Shown here one piece after another: positions 55,101 to 64,000 of a DNA stretch of 64,000 nucleotides. Numbering within the stretch: position 1 is the first letter of the stretch; every line of letters begins with the position of its first letter. The DNA lies in NCBI GenBank assembly GCA_947846985.1, contig CANTUZ010000010.1, forward strand, positions 24,165,095 to 24,229,094, written 5' to 3'. This stretch comes from Fratercula arctica. Taxonomy: Eukaryota > Chordata > Aves > Charadriiformes > Alcidae. The translations under genes were made by a program, and so were the position numbers. A model generated the notes under the pieces. It searched no databases. It saw nothing but the letters and a program-made list of their open reading frames with translations, and was not told the origin of the DNA.

Positions 55101-58100
55101 TTAAAAGTTCTCACATGCTTACCTGTTGTTATATGATAGGGGTGCAGTTCACTTTTAATTCACATTGTGCTTGAAAAGGAAGTGTTTTAGTGAAATCACC
55201 TGAGAAATAATTGTTCATGATACATAGAGGAACTGATGTGTTCATGAAGATCTCTTCCTCACAGTATATTAAGAGAAACAGTTGAAATTGTGGCTAGACC
55301 CTGTCAGGTATTATACATTTTTAGATGCAAAAGCTGTGAATTCCATATTTCTGTCAGGGATTTCTGAAGCCAAAACACATCTGAAGGCACAAGTCAGCTG
55401 CTCCATGCAAGCAGAGCAAGTTTGGAAGGTGTCAGGGAGGCTGAGCAAACTCAGGTTGGCTGCCCAGCACATATGTGCTGTGACTACGAGTCAGACTTGT
55501 GGCACAAGCATCATAAAGTTAGTCTATGAATGACCATAAGAGATAAATGACCATTTTTTCCAGGGATACTCTGGTTGCTGTTGCTCCACCTACGTGTCAG
55601 GATGTCTAGAAGTTCCCTGGCAAATGACCAAAAGACCCGTAGTGGTAGGTGATGCCTCGAAGACATCAGTAACGGTAGAACCTGTGGGTGTGTGATAGTA
55701 CAAGCAAGACGGTTGTCTTGCTTCCACTTGGGAATAGCTGGAAATTTATAAAGTGCTATTGGCAAATGCTGTTGAGGTGTCATACATGCTATTTCATGAA
55801 GGGCTGTTTAATTTTCTAGAAAAACACCCTTTTGATCCTGTCTTGCTGAACTGGTAAAAAGTTAGAAACATTTGATGGTACCTCATTTGGACTCTGTAGC
55901 TTGATATTCATAATATGCAGTTGTATGTTACAAATTACTATAAATATAGATCATGTTAATGTATTGTATCAATTTTCTTTTACATATTCTTATGTGCTTG
56001 TTAAAGTCAGGCAACTATTTATAAGGGAATCTACAAATTGATTTTTAGAAAAATTGATTTGTTATTTAAAATATGTGGGACTGTACCCATGGGGTAAACC
56101 AATGGGACTAACAAGACCAAGCTGTGTTAGTACTATTGTTATACTCGCCTCTGATGGGATTGCCGCCCCCTCCCCCCCCTTTTCCAGTTACAGAGGTTTG
56201 GCTATTAAGCACTGAAATTGTTAAACTAGGAATAATCTGTTGTTCGGTGTGGATCAGAGGATACAGCCATTATATATCCAAATATAGTATTTACGTTTTA
56301 TTAGAGTGCAAAATCTTTCATCAGGATTTGGGAACCTGTTGTACTGTGTGTTGTGGCAGTAAAGGGATGGATGCTTTTCCCACTCCGATTAGTTTGACTT
56401 TTCAAGACCGCTGACACACTCTAGTAATGAGAATTTTGTAAGTGGTGATTAATTTTTGAGTGTCCAGTTTAGAGAACCTAGGAATTTTTTCCTACATCAG
56501 GTATTGAATGTAAATATTCCTGTTATCTTTGTGTGACAGTATAGGTGGTTGAACATCATGAGCATCTCAAATTTTGGCATCTCTTCTGTCACACCCAAAA
56601 ATCAGCAAATAGTTGAAAAGTTTGGCTTTAATTTTTCTGAGTACGATGTTCCCATTTTGTAGGTGGAGAGGAAGGGAAACTAAGGCTAATAACCACATGA
56701 TTAGGAAGTTGTAAAGTTCAAATATTTAATTAGAGGTGACACAGCAGTACTTAACAATGTGGGATTCAGTTTTGGCAAAAATAACTTCTTCTGACATTAG
56801 TTTCATGAAGCGGAGTTTCTCGTGCTGGTAAGTTAACAAAAAAAAGTGCCAAATCCACGCCGGGTAGCAGTGACTTTGACAGCCAAACGAAGAGCAAGTG
56901 AGTGGATGAGCGAAGAACAGGAACCTGGCTTTACCGACACTTTCCCTTTCTGGTACGGCAGTTCTGCTTGAACGTTGGATGGACAAGAAAGGGGTTGGGT
57001 GATGAAGGGCTACCTACCCCCTTTTCCCCCGCGAAGGGTGGCAGACAGGCCCACATCTCCTTGGTGTCTCCACTCTTGCCCTCTGGTGGGTTGGAAAGAT
57101 GGAGTGACGTGACACAGGTGGCTACCAGGTACCACAGGTGGCTTGCCAGGCCCTTCAGCAACCTGGGGATAAAATCAAGCTCCTCTCTGGAAGGCGAGCG
57201 GGAGCCCGCGTCCGCACAGCTCTGTCCCGCTCCTCCATGGCCATGGGGGCCGGTGCCTGTCGGTGGTGGCCAGGGAGGAAGGCTTCGAGATGGTCTCCTG
57301 AGGCGGTGTTAAGGCCTGACCCAACGCAACAATAAAAAGAGTGAAAATGCCTTCTTGTGTGTAAAAATGGGGTGTCGGGGAGGTGCCTGTCCGTGGTCCC
57401 GGGGTCCCCTTGGGAGCATGGCAGTTCCCACCGCCCCGTGACAGCTGAGGGGCTCCGCTGGCCATCTTTAATATGGGCAGTGCGGCTGGAACTCTGCACC
57501 TCCTGGCTACCTCGATTAAACGTGGTTTTTTTTTTTTTTTTTTTTTAATTAGCGCAGACCACCATCATTGCCTCCTCGAGCCGGGGGAGGGAGGTGACAG
57601 GAGGAGGTGTGTGGGCGGCGCGTGCTCCCTGCCCGTACCAAAGATGGCGGCCGGGGAGCCCGGGGCGCCGGGCGGGCAGCGCCGCCCGGTACCGCGAAGC
57701 TCCCGAACCGGGGCTCGGGCCCGGCCGCCTGCGCCCCGACCCCGCCGGCGCCTCCTCGCGCCCCGCCGCCGTCGCTCGAGGCGTCCGAGCCCGCCCCCGC
57801 CGACCGCCCCACAGCCAATGGCGAGAGGCGCGGGCGGGGCGGGGCGGGCGGCGCGCGGGTGGGTGGGGCGAGCGGCGGCCGGCGGCTCAGTCGCGGCTGA
57901 GGCGGGCGGCGCGAGTGGAGCAGGCGACGCTGCTGCTGCACAGCGGGGCTTCGCCGCGGGCGGACGGGGAGCCATGCCTACCCTCAGGTAACGCTGAGCG
58001 GCTCACCGCAGGCTAGCCCGGCGCCCCCGCACGGGGAAGCCGTACCGGTTCCCTGCCGTCCCCTCAGCCCGGCGGGCCGCCCCCGCGGCCGGGAGGGGGT

Positions 58101-61100
58101 CACCCGCTCCCGGGGCGCCTGCAGTTGATATCTGGCGGGCAGGTGGGCGCGCGCCGGCATCGCCAGCCGCTCCCTGACGGTCGTCCCGATGCCGGTCCTC
58201 GCCCGTCCGGCTAGCCCCGGCGCGGCCGCCCGCCCCAGCCCCGGGGAGAGCCCCGAGGAGCGATGCGCCCGGTCGGGCTCCCGGGGGTGGCCGGCGGGGC
58301 GGCGGCCGGGGCACGGCGGGGCTCTCCGGCGATGCTGCTGTCGGAGGTAGCGGCTGAGGGCGGGCGGGCGCCAGCCGTGGCGGGGTCGGGTGTGGTGGGG
58401 CTCCGGCAGCGCCGTCGGACCGTGCAGCATCGCTGTGGCGTGTTCTGGCTGGAACCTGGTTTTAAATGAATCCCAAATAGCGAGGAGCCGGGTAGTACTA
58501 ACCGGCTCGGCTCGTAGCGCTCTGTTGGAACGGCATCGTCATCAGTTTGTCAGTGATAACCAAAGAATGACAAACCCTGAACTTAACATTCAGTGAAAGG
58601 AATTATTATGACCGGTTTTGCTTCCTAAAAGGGTTCCTCTTAAGATGGGGTGGTGCTGTGAAGTGAACTGGTACTCTTCATCACGTAGTTATTTTGATCA
58701 GTGCTTCGATTGCTAAAGAAACGCTTAAAATTATGGACTCCAAGTTCAATGATCATTCAAGGCGACTCACCCATCTCCTCTCTCCACCCTCAAAACTCGG
58801 TGTATCAGATTTCATGCTGTTTCTGACCCAGGAGTACAGATGGTAACTCTTTGGAATTGCAGCAGTATCTCAGTGCTGGAGCTGGTGGAGTTAGCGCAGC
58901 TGCATGAGGAGCTGGGCAGTGGTGGAACAGCGTGGGTTTTTTCTGCGGCAGCCTTGCTTACATAAGGCCAAGGCTTTTAGGCTTGGCTTCTGTGAATGTG
59001 TCACTCCGGAAGACTATGAAAGTTTCATAATGAATGAAATCTTCACTGAAGATACTCTTCTAAGTCAGTATGTAAGCATGTAACTCCTTAGCCAAATATT
59101 GCCTTTACTTGAGACCTAAGTAAGGAAAGCACATGAGCAGTCCTACAGGCTATTTGTATGTTTAAGGTCTATATGCTAAAGTGATTTTGCTGACGAGTGA
59201 TGCAAGGGAAATTGTCTGAACTCTGGAATTGTGGAATAATAGTTCTGAGGACCTTTTAGTGTCAGAGAAGTTATGGTTAATGGTAAATGTTATCTTATTC
59301 ACTTACATTTATGTTGCGTAGGTAAGTGGGATGAGAGAAGGATGTTCTTAGTTGAGAGTTTATAGCTATTCAGGTGCTATGAATCTGATACTACTGCTGT
59401 TTTCTTTTAACTGCCTGTATAAATGATTTTTGTTAAATTCAAATCTTGTGTTACATGGGGCTTAAATATATTCCTTTGTGACTGAAATGGACATACTGAG
59501 AATAGGCTTAGAAGGTGCCTTGTTTGGCCTTACTTTTAAGGGCGTACTTAAACCCTATAGAAATACTAACATAAGATATGGTTTTTGTAAGATCTAAAGT
59601 ATTTGTAAATGGAAGACTAGGCATACAGCAAGCTGTTGTGCAATTGGAACACCCAGATGTCCCAAACATATTTTATTAAGGCTTTCTGACTGTAAAATGT
59701 CTTGGCATAAGAATTTAATATTGTGTCCACTATAGCTGCACAGCAGCATGAGGCTATTAGCAATAAAAAAGGTGACATTTTCAACTTGTCTTCCTTTACT
59801 ATTAGTTACTATTGTGTACATGAGAAAATTTTGCAGCGAGAAAAAATACAAAATTTTTTAAAGAAGAAGGGGATGTCTTTTTTTTTTTTTTTTTTTTTTT
59901 AAGCGAGACATGCCAGTATCAAAGGCTCAAAATATTCCTCTGTCTCGGTGCCAGTAACTAATAATATGCTTTCAGTGATATTTTGATGTTGCTCTTCTAC
60001 TGAAGTGTGCAGCAGCATGGGATGATAACAATATTGTGTGATAGCTAGATACAGCACTGCTAATGTTCAGCAGCTGACTTGAAACATGACCATATTTTTA
60101 AAAATGCCTGTAACAGCAAAGTATTAGTAATGCATAATCATGATGTTGGACACAGCTTTCCAGATCGTTCAGTTACAGTTAATTTTGTTGAGTTTTAAAA
60201 TGATTGAAGGGGGTAGCTCAGTATTGATGTGGGTTTTTTTTGTTTTGTAGAGTTTTTTGTTTTGTTTTTATCCAGTTTGGTTTCACTTCGTTACTTCTGC
60301 GACTTGTGATAAGAATAATGCATGAAACGCTGGCTATTTGTGAAAAATCAATCATCTTGACAATTTTCAAACAAATTGCCTTAATTAACAGGTGAAGATT
60401 TATTTATATTTAATGAATTACATTGCTTGAACTTAACAATTGCAACTCACTCTTCATCTAGTCCAAAGTTAAAAGGCAAACTCAAAAAATATATTGTGTG
60501 TTGTCAAGAGTTTAGAGTGCAAATGCGGTGTATATCCAAGCTTTCTGTAAAGTATGTTCCTGCTGTTCCTGTAGTTTTGCCTGTTAGATGGACAGTGTAT
60601 TTCTGTGTCCATACAAGTTTTAGATTTGTATAAAGATCTCATTCTTAGTTTAGAGTTTAAAAAGTATATGTACTATTCATATATATATTCGTACTCTTGT
60701 GTATGTGTATGCATATATATGCACACATACATACTGCTTGTGTGTAGTCAATTATATGCCCTTAATTTGTGCAGGTGGAGGAGTTGTCACTTGTTTCTTG
60801 CTTCTTTTGCAATAGATTGGTCAAGTTAAGTAAGAACATACTTCTCAAATTATTAGGTACCAGTACACCCATGCAAGAGAAGGGACTGGAGAGAGTCAAG
60901 GAGGCTGTGAAGTACATAGGTGTTTGTTCTGTGTCTGTTGCAGACACGTATTTCCCAAATAACGTGTGTATTGGGAAATCACGCTTTTCAGGAAACTATT
61001 GCTGCTTCCTCACTATGTTTTAGGTCTAGTTGGTTGGAAGTAATCCGTGAAATTTGAATCAATGCAGGTGTCCAGTGTGACTGAACAGCAAAAATAAGGG

Positions 61101-64000
61101 TGTAGCAGTTCACGTGTACTGCTGAAAGTGATAAATTTGGTGAGACTGTAACAATTTAATATCTCAGTTTCTTGCTTCAAAGACTTGTAATTTAGCATTT
61201 TTCAGAATGCTAAATATTATGTTTAATTTTACAATATGTCACCTGACAGAATATATGTGATTTTTTAATTTTTTTTAAAATTTTTATTTTTACAGAGGAG
61301 CAAACTGTAGCCAAGTAATTGCTATACCTCATGTTGTGCCACAAAAAAGTGCAATAGTGTACGAGTGCAGATATTTTGCAGCTTTGCAGCCCCTCAAGAA
61401 GGGAAGGGTGATTTTTGCTGCACTGAAATGTAGCCAGTGTTGTGTTAATCAGGTTGAACATGCTAAGGATTTGTGCAGCCAAGTTTCTCTTTTTAACAGT
61501 AGAAACACTGGACTTTACAGATTGTGGTGCACAAAGCTTGCATTAGAAAATGCCGATCACAGCAGTGATCTTAAATTTCTGCTTAAAGTTGTTGAATTTT
61601 TAAACTTTGTGACTTGGAAGGAGATTGTTTAGACTCTTCCCATTTTGCCCAGAAAGGCATTTTTACCAAATGCAGTGTCAGTTAAGGAATGACACAATTA
61701 CAGTATCCAGTACCAATGGAGTGTATGGATCTTTCTCCTTTTTGCCAATGGAATGTTAATATCTAGTTTTAAGCATGGAAGTTCTAGTACCCTGGGACTT
61801 ACTTACTTCAAACATCTAGCTGAAACAAACAAAAACGTGGAAATACATGTTAATTGAAAACATAAGGCTAGCTGTTAGTATATACTAGCTCATGTGTTTA
61901 TTTACAAAAATAAGTTGAGTGGTATAATCTATGTACCTCTTTTCTTCATAGAAATCAAACAGTTAATGTACTCAGTTTTATGTGTTCGTGTTGTGGTTTA
62001 ACCCCAGCCAACAGCTAGATCCACCCAACCGCTCACTCATTCCCCCTGGTGGGACGGGGGAGAGAATCAGAAGGGTAAAAGCGAGAAAACTCGTGGGTTG
62101 AGGTAAAGACAGTCTAATAAGTAAAGCAAAAGCCACACACACAAGCAAAGCAAAGCAAGGAATTCATTCATAGCTTCCCATGTGCAGACAGGTGTTCAGC
62201 CATCTCCAGGAAAGCAGGGCTCCATCATGCCTAACTGTTACTTGGGGAGGCAAATGCCATCTCTCCAAGTGTCCACCCCTTCCTTCTTCCCACAGCTTTA
62301 TATGCTGAGCATGATGTCATACGGTCTGGAATATCCCTTTGGTCAGCTGGGGTTAGCTGTCCCGGCTGTGTCTCCTCCCAATTTATTGCGCATTCCCAGC
62401 CCTCGCTGGTGGGGTGGTGTGAGGAGCAGAAAAAGCCTTGACTCTGTGTAAGCACTGCTCAGCAATAACTGAAACATCCCTGTGTTATCAACACTGTTTC
62501 CAGCACAAATCTGAAACATAACCCCATACTAGCTACTGTGAAGAAAATGAACTCTACCCCATCCAAAACCAGTAGTTTGGAAAGCTGTCAAGTTCTGCTG
62601 TCCTGCATTTTGTTGTGAGAAACAACTATGCTGAAGTTGGGGAGAGCTTGCCCAGAAGTTTCAGCGTAATGTTTCTGAACATAAATTTACTAGTCTAGTG
62701 ATAGCTACCTTGGCTTTTAAAACTTTCCATCCCAGATGGCACCCTACTACACAGCCTCTGGAATACTCAAACAGGGATGATGATAAAATACTGTGGGAGA
62801 AGGGAGGTTTCAGGATGAAACAGGACTTGTATGTGATGTAGAGAACTGCCTGGATTTAGTGTCACTGAAAGTGCTAGTTTCTGCTGCTCTTGATGTATTA
62901 CGAGTTTGTATACATGTTACTGGCTTGATAGAGCTTCTGTGGATGTTAAACCAGTACGAAGTTGCTCTCGTGATGCTTCAAGTATATTGACTGGTATGTT
63001 CTGCAGCCCACAGCTTGTTACTATTTTGCTTTTCTGTTGAACAAGGTAACTTCTTCATAGGTAGTGACCTCAACATGTCAGCTGTATTTCAGAGTTTTTG
63101 AAGTACAGCTCTGTTTTCTGGTGTACCATACACTTAAGTGATGATACTTGTCTTATATATAAGTTATCAGTTGTATACATTTTTTTCTTATGTGTAGGTA
63201 TAAAATTATTGATGTGTAGAATTTCACAGAATGTGAGAATCAGCTAAACATCAAGTACAGGAATATACAGTTTGGGACAAATATGCATTCAGCACTTCTA
63301 GAATTCTAACTTGTCCATTTATTGTCCTGCACTACTGCTGATGCAATACTTAGTTTTTAAAATGGAGAAGATGTTATGTCTTGAGGCTCAAACTGCAATC
63401 CCCTTTATCTTTCTTAACTGTCGTTTGTCTCTCCTTCTTCTAGCTAGGTATAACTTACGGTTATGCTATTTAGAAGAATCAATACTTCTTTTCGCACCAA
63501 CAGAAGTATTTAGTGAGTCTTACAGGTTTTTACTAAGCAGGTGTTGCCTGTCTCAGGAGTGAGCTGGCTTTCTTGGCTCTGTCTTCACAAAGCAGCATCT
63601 TCCACATTTCACTTAGAGTGAAATGGGCTGTCAAGGCCTTAAAAGCTACAACAAAAATCAGGATACTTAAAGCATGGTTTTCTGTCTCAATATCAAGGTT
63701 ATTATTGATGCTTTCCACGTCTTCATTTCCGGACTTCAGAATTTAGTATTTAATGGAAGCTAATGTGGCATCGTAAAGAGGAAGAAGTTTGACTCTGTAC
63801 TTTTGGCAAGTAGCTTCAAATTTGACAAATATTTGTCAGCCAAGGGCTTTTCATAGTAGTTGTGAGAGGAAGTAAGTGAATGAGTTTCCAACCTCTGTTG
63901 GACACAATTAATGAGACTGTTCCATATCATCCCCTTTTTGCTTGTTTTATATTCTTTTTTCTTTTTCTGTTGAGTAGAAATTAATGAAATCTGACATTTA
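49143..64000 (+). CDS. ADK: Adenosine kinase, two alternative first exons (3' partial span)
   Basis: ADK phosphorylates adenosine to AMP with ATP and sets intracellular adenosine levels. Vertebrates make a long nuclear and a short cytoplasmic form from separate promoters. Both first exons are visible: 49143-49198 and 57974-57987, each ending in phase 2 with AG. Either would join an exon 2 starting with the rest of an Arg codon and ENILFGMGNP. That exon was not found, so it must lie beyond 64000; ADK introns are known to be very long. The position next to AP3M1, as in other amniotes, supports the call. Confidence 0.88.
49361..49380 (+). repeat. GTGCG pentamer x4 in the CpG island
   Basis: Four perfect head-to-tail GTGCG units, a short GC-rich microsatellite about 160 bases into the ADK-L intron. 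Confidence 0.9.
56646..56770 (-). repeat. MIR SINE fragment, reverse orientation
   Basis: Three blocks occur in the right order and roughly the right spacing for the reverse complement of MIR: TTCCCATTTTGTAGGTGG, then GGAAACTAAGG, then GAGGTGACACAGC and GGGATTCAG. The match to the ancient amniote MIR family is by memory of the consensus; divergence is high. Confidence 0.6.
57526..57546 (+). repeat. T21 homopolymer next to the ADK-S CpG island
   Basis: Twenty-one T in a row, about 50 bases before the GC-rich island begins. Poly(dA:dT) tracts of this length disfavour nucleosomes. Confidence 0.9.
57815..57819 (+). promoter_or_regulatory. ADK: CCAAT box (NF-Y site)
   Basis: ACAGCCAATGGCG is a good NF-Y context. 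It is followed within 15 bases by GC boxes and lies about 155 bases before the short-isoform ATG, the usual arrangement for a TATA-less promoter. Confidence 0.65.
57974..57987 (+). CDS. ADK: ADK exon 1, short (cytoplasmic) isoform
   Basis: Four codons plus AG: MPTL(R), in context GGAGCCATGCC. The human short form begins MTSVR, so length and splice phase match. Donor is GTAACG. The frame is open upstream to another ATG at 57644, which would give a 110-residue extension starting MAAGEP; the CCAAT box inside that stretch argues that most transcripts start after it. Confidence 0.82.
59878..59900 (+). repeat. T23 homopolymer
   Basis: Twenty-three consecutive T, inside ADK intron 1. No retroposed body is evident beside it. 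Confidence 0.9.
60680..60735 (+). repeat. TA/TG-rich simple repeat
   Basis: Alternating TATA, TGTG and CACA units, imperfect, in ADK intron 1. Confidence 0.75.
61989..62574 (+). mobile_element. Solo LTR of an avian endogenous retrovirus
   Basis: About 586 bases. It starts TGTTGTGGTTTAACCCCAGC and has the CCCCCTGGTGGGACGGGGGA block. A TATA-like stretch at about 62297 is followed by the ATGATGTCAT and AATATCCCTTTGGTCAG segments. The end region is typical (CACTGTTTCCAGCACAAATC, then CCCCATACTAGCTACT). I recognise this LTR type as dispersed in neoavian genomes. No gag, pol or env sequence flanks it, so it is a solo LTR left by recombination. Its end reads TA where CA is expected. Flanks GTTCG and GTTTG could be a diverged 5-base target duplication. 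Open frames inside it are not retroviral genes. Confidence 0.85.

Larger units (their letters stand above)
49199..57973 (+). other. ADK: ADK intron between the two alternative first exons
   Basis: 8.8 kb. The first 500 bases continue the CpG island. The rest is ordinary AT-rich DNA with an MIR-like fragment (56646-56770), a 21-base T run (57526-57546) and unique blocks with possible regulatory content (51520-51830 and 53030-53640). The end is a second CpG island. No coding exon for another gene recognised. Confidence 0.8.
57600..58440. promoter_or_regulatory. ADK: CpG-island promoter of the ADK short isoform
   Basis: About 840 bases of CpG-dense DNA around the short first exon. It contains an AAGATGGCGGC YY1-like motif (57641-57651), a CCAAT box (57815-57819) and several GGGCGGGGC GC boxes (about 57832-57850). 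No TATA box. Transcription probably starts between 57860 and 57920. Confidence 0.85.
57988..64000 (+). other. ADK: ADK intron 1 (5' part)
   Basis: 6 kb after the short first exon. The first 450 bases are CpG island. Beyond lies AT-rich DNA with a 23-base T run (59878-59900), a TA/TG microsatellite (about 60680-60735) and one solo LTR (61989-62574). ADK exon 2 was looked for by its expected ENILFGMGNP start and not found. Confidence 0.8.

Noticed and set aside
57549..58430. Minus-strand frames of 100-150 codons in the second island
   Set aside because: Same GC effect; no recognised protein and no splice structure.
59878..59900. The T23 run as the poly(A) tail of a reverse-oriented retroposed gene
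   Set aside because: No similarity to a spliced gene body, and no target duplication, could be seen on either side.
62182..62455. Open frames of 74-89 codons inside the solo LTR
   Set aside because: They fall wholly within LTR noncoding sequence and resemble no retroviral protein.
57988..64000. ADK exon 2 in the last 6 kb
   Set aside because: No acceptor followed by an ENILFGMGNP-like frame was found. The exon is taken to lie beyond the window.

Overview
The window is nuclear DNA of a vertebrate, most likely a bird outside the galliforms. Two intron-rich genes and the start of a third lie in the order VCL (+), AP3M1 (-), ADK (+), the same order and orientation as in other amniotes. Three things support a bird. 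The vinculin residues are avian-like. The introns are short. A solo LTR at 61989-62574 is of a kind I associate with neoavian genomes. I see no bacterial, phage, plasmid or CRISPR content.

Region 1 (1-26880) is the 3' two thirds of vinculin. It starts inside intron 6 and holds sixteen coding exons (7-22 in the usual 22-exon scheme) from 5043 to the TAA at 24383-24385. The joined frame is 875 residues, matching residues 262 to the end of metavinculin. The muscle-type metavinculin exon (20283-20492, 70 codons) is present. One intron (12998-13980) has a GC donor in place of GT. The 3' UTR runs to an AATAAA at 26857.

Region 2 (26881-29044) is the gap between the convergent genes VCL and AP3M1. 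No gene is seen there.

Region 3 (29045 to about 48830, minus strand) is AP3M1, the mu-3A subunit of the AP-3 adaptor. Eight coding exons join into exactly 418 codons plus stop, with canonical splice sites throughout. A long first intron leads up to a CpG island that should hold the noncoding first exon.

Region 4 (about 48200-64000) is the 5' end of adenosine kinase. A first CpG island serves AP3M1 and the long (nuclear) ADK first exon back to back. A second CpG island 8.8 kb downstream carries the short (cytoplasmic) first exon. Both exons end in the same splice phase with a Leu codon and AG, as expected of alternative first exons. ADK exon 2 is not in the window. The introns hold ancient MIR-like SINE fragments, simple repeats, the solo LTR and a few unique stretches that could be regulatory.

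I found no undescribed multi-gene system. The observations most worth checking are the GC-AG intron in VCL, the long open frame upstream of and in frame with the short ADK start (it begins with the same residues as the long isoform), and the layout around the metavinculin exon.
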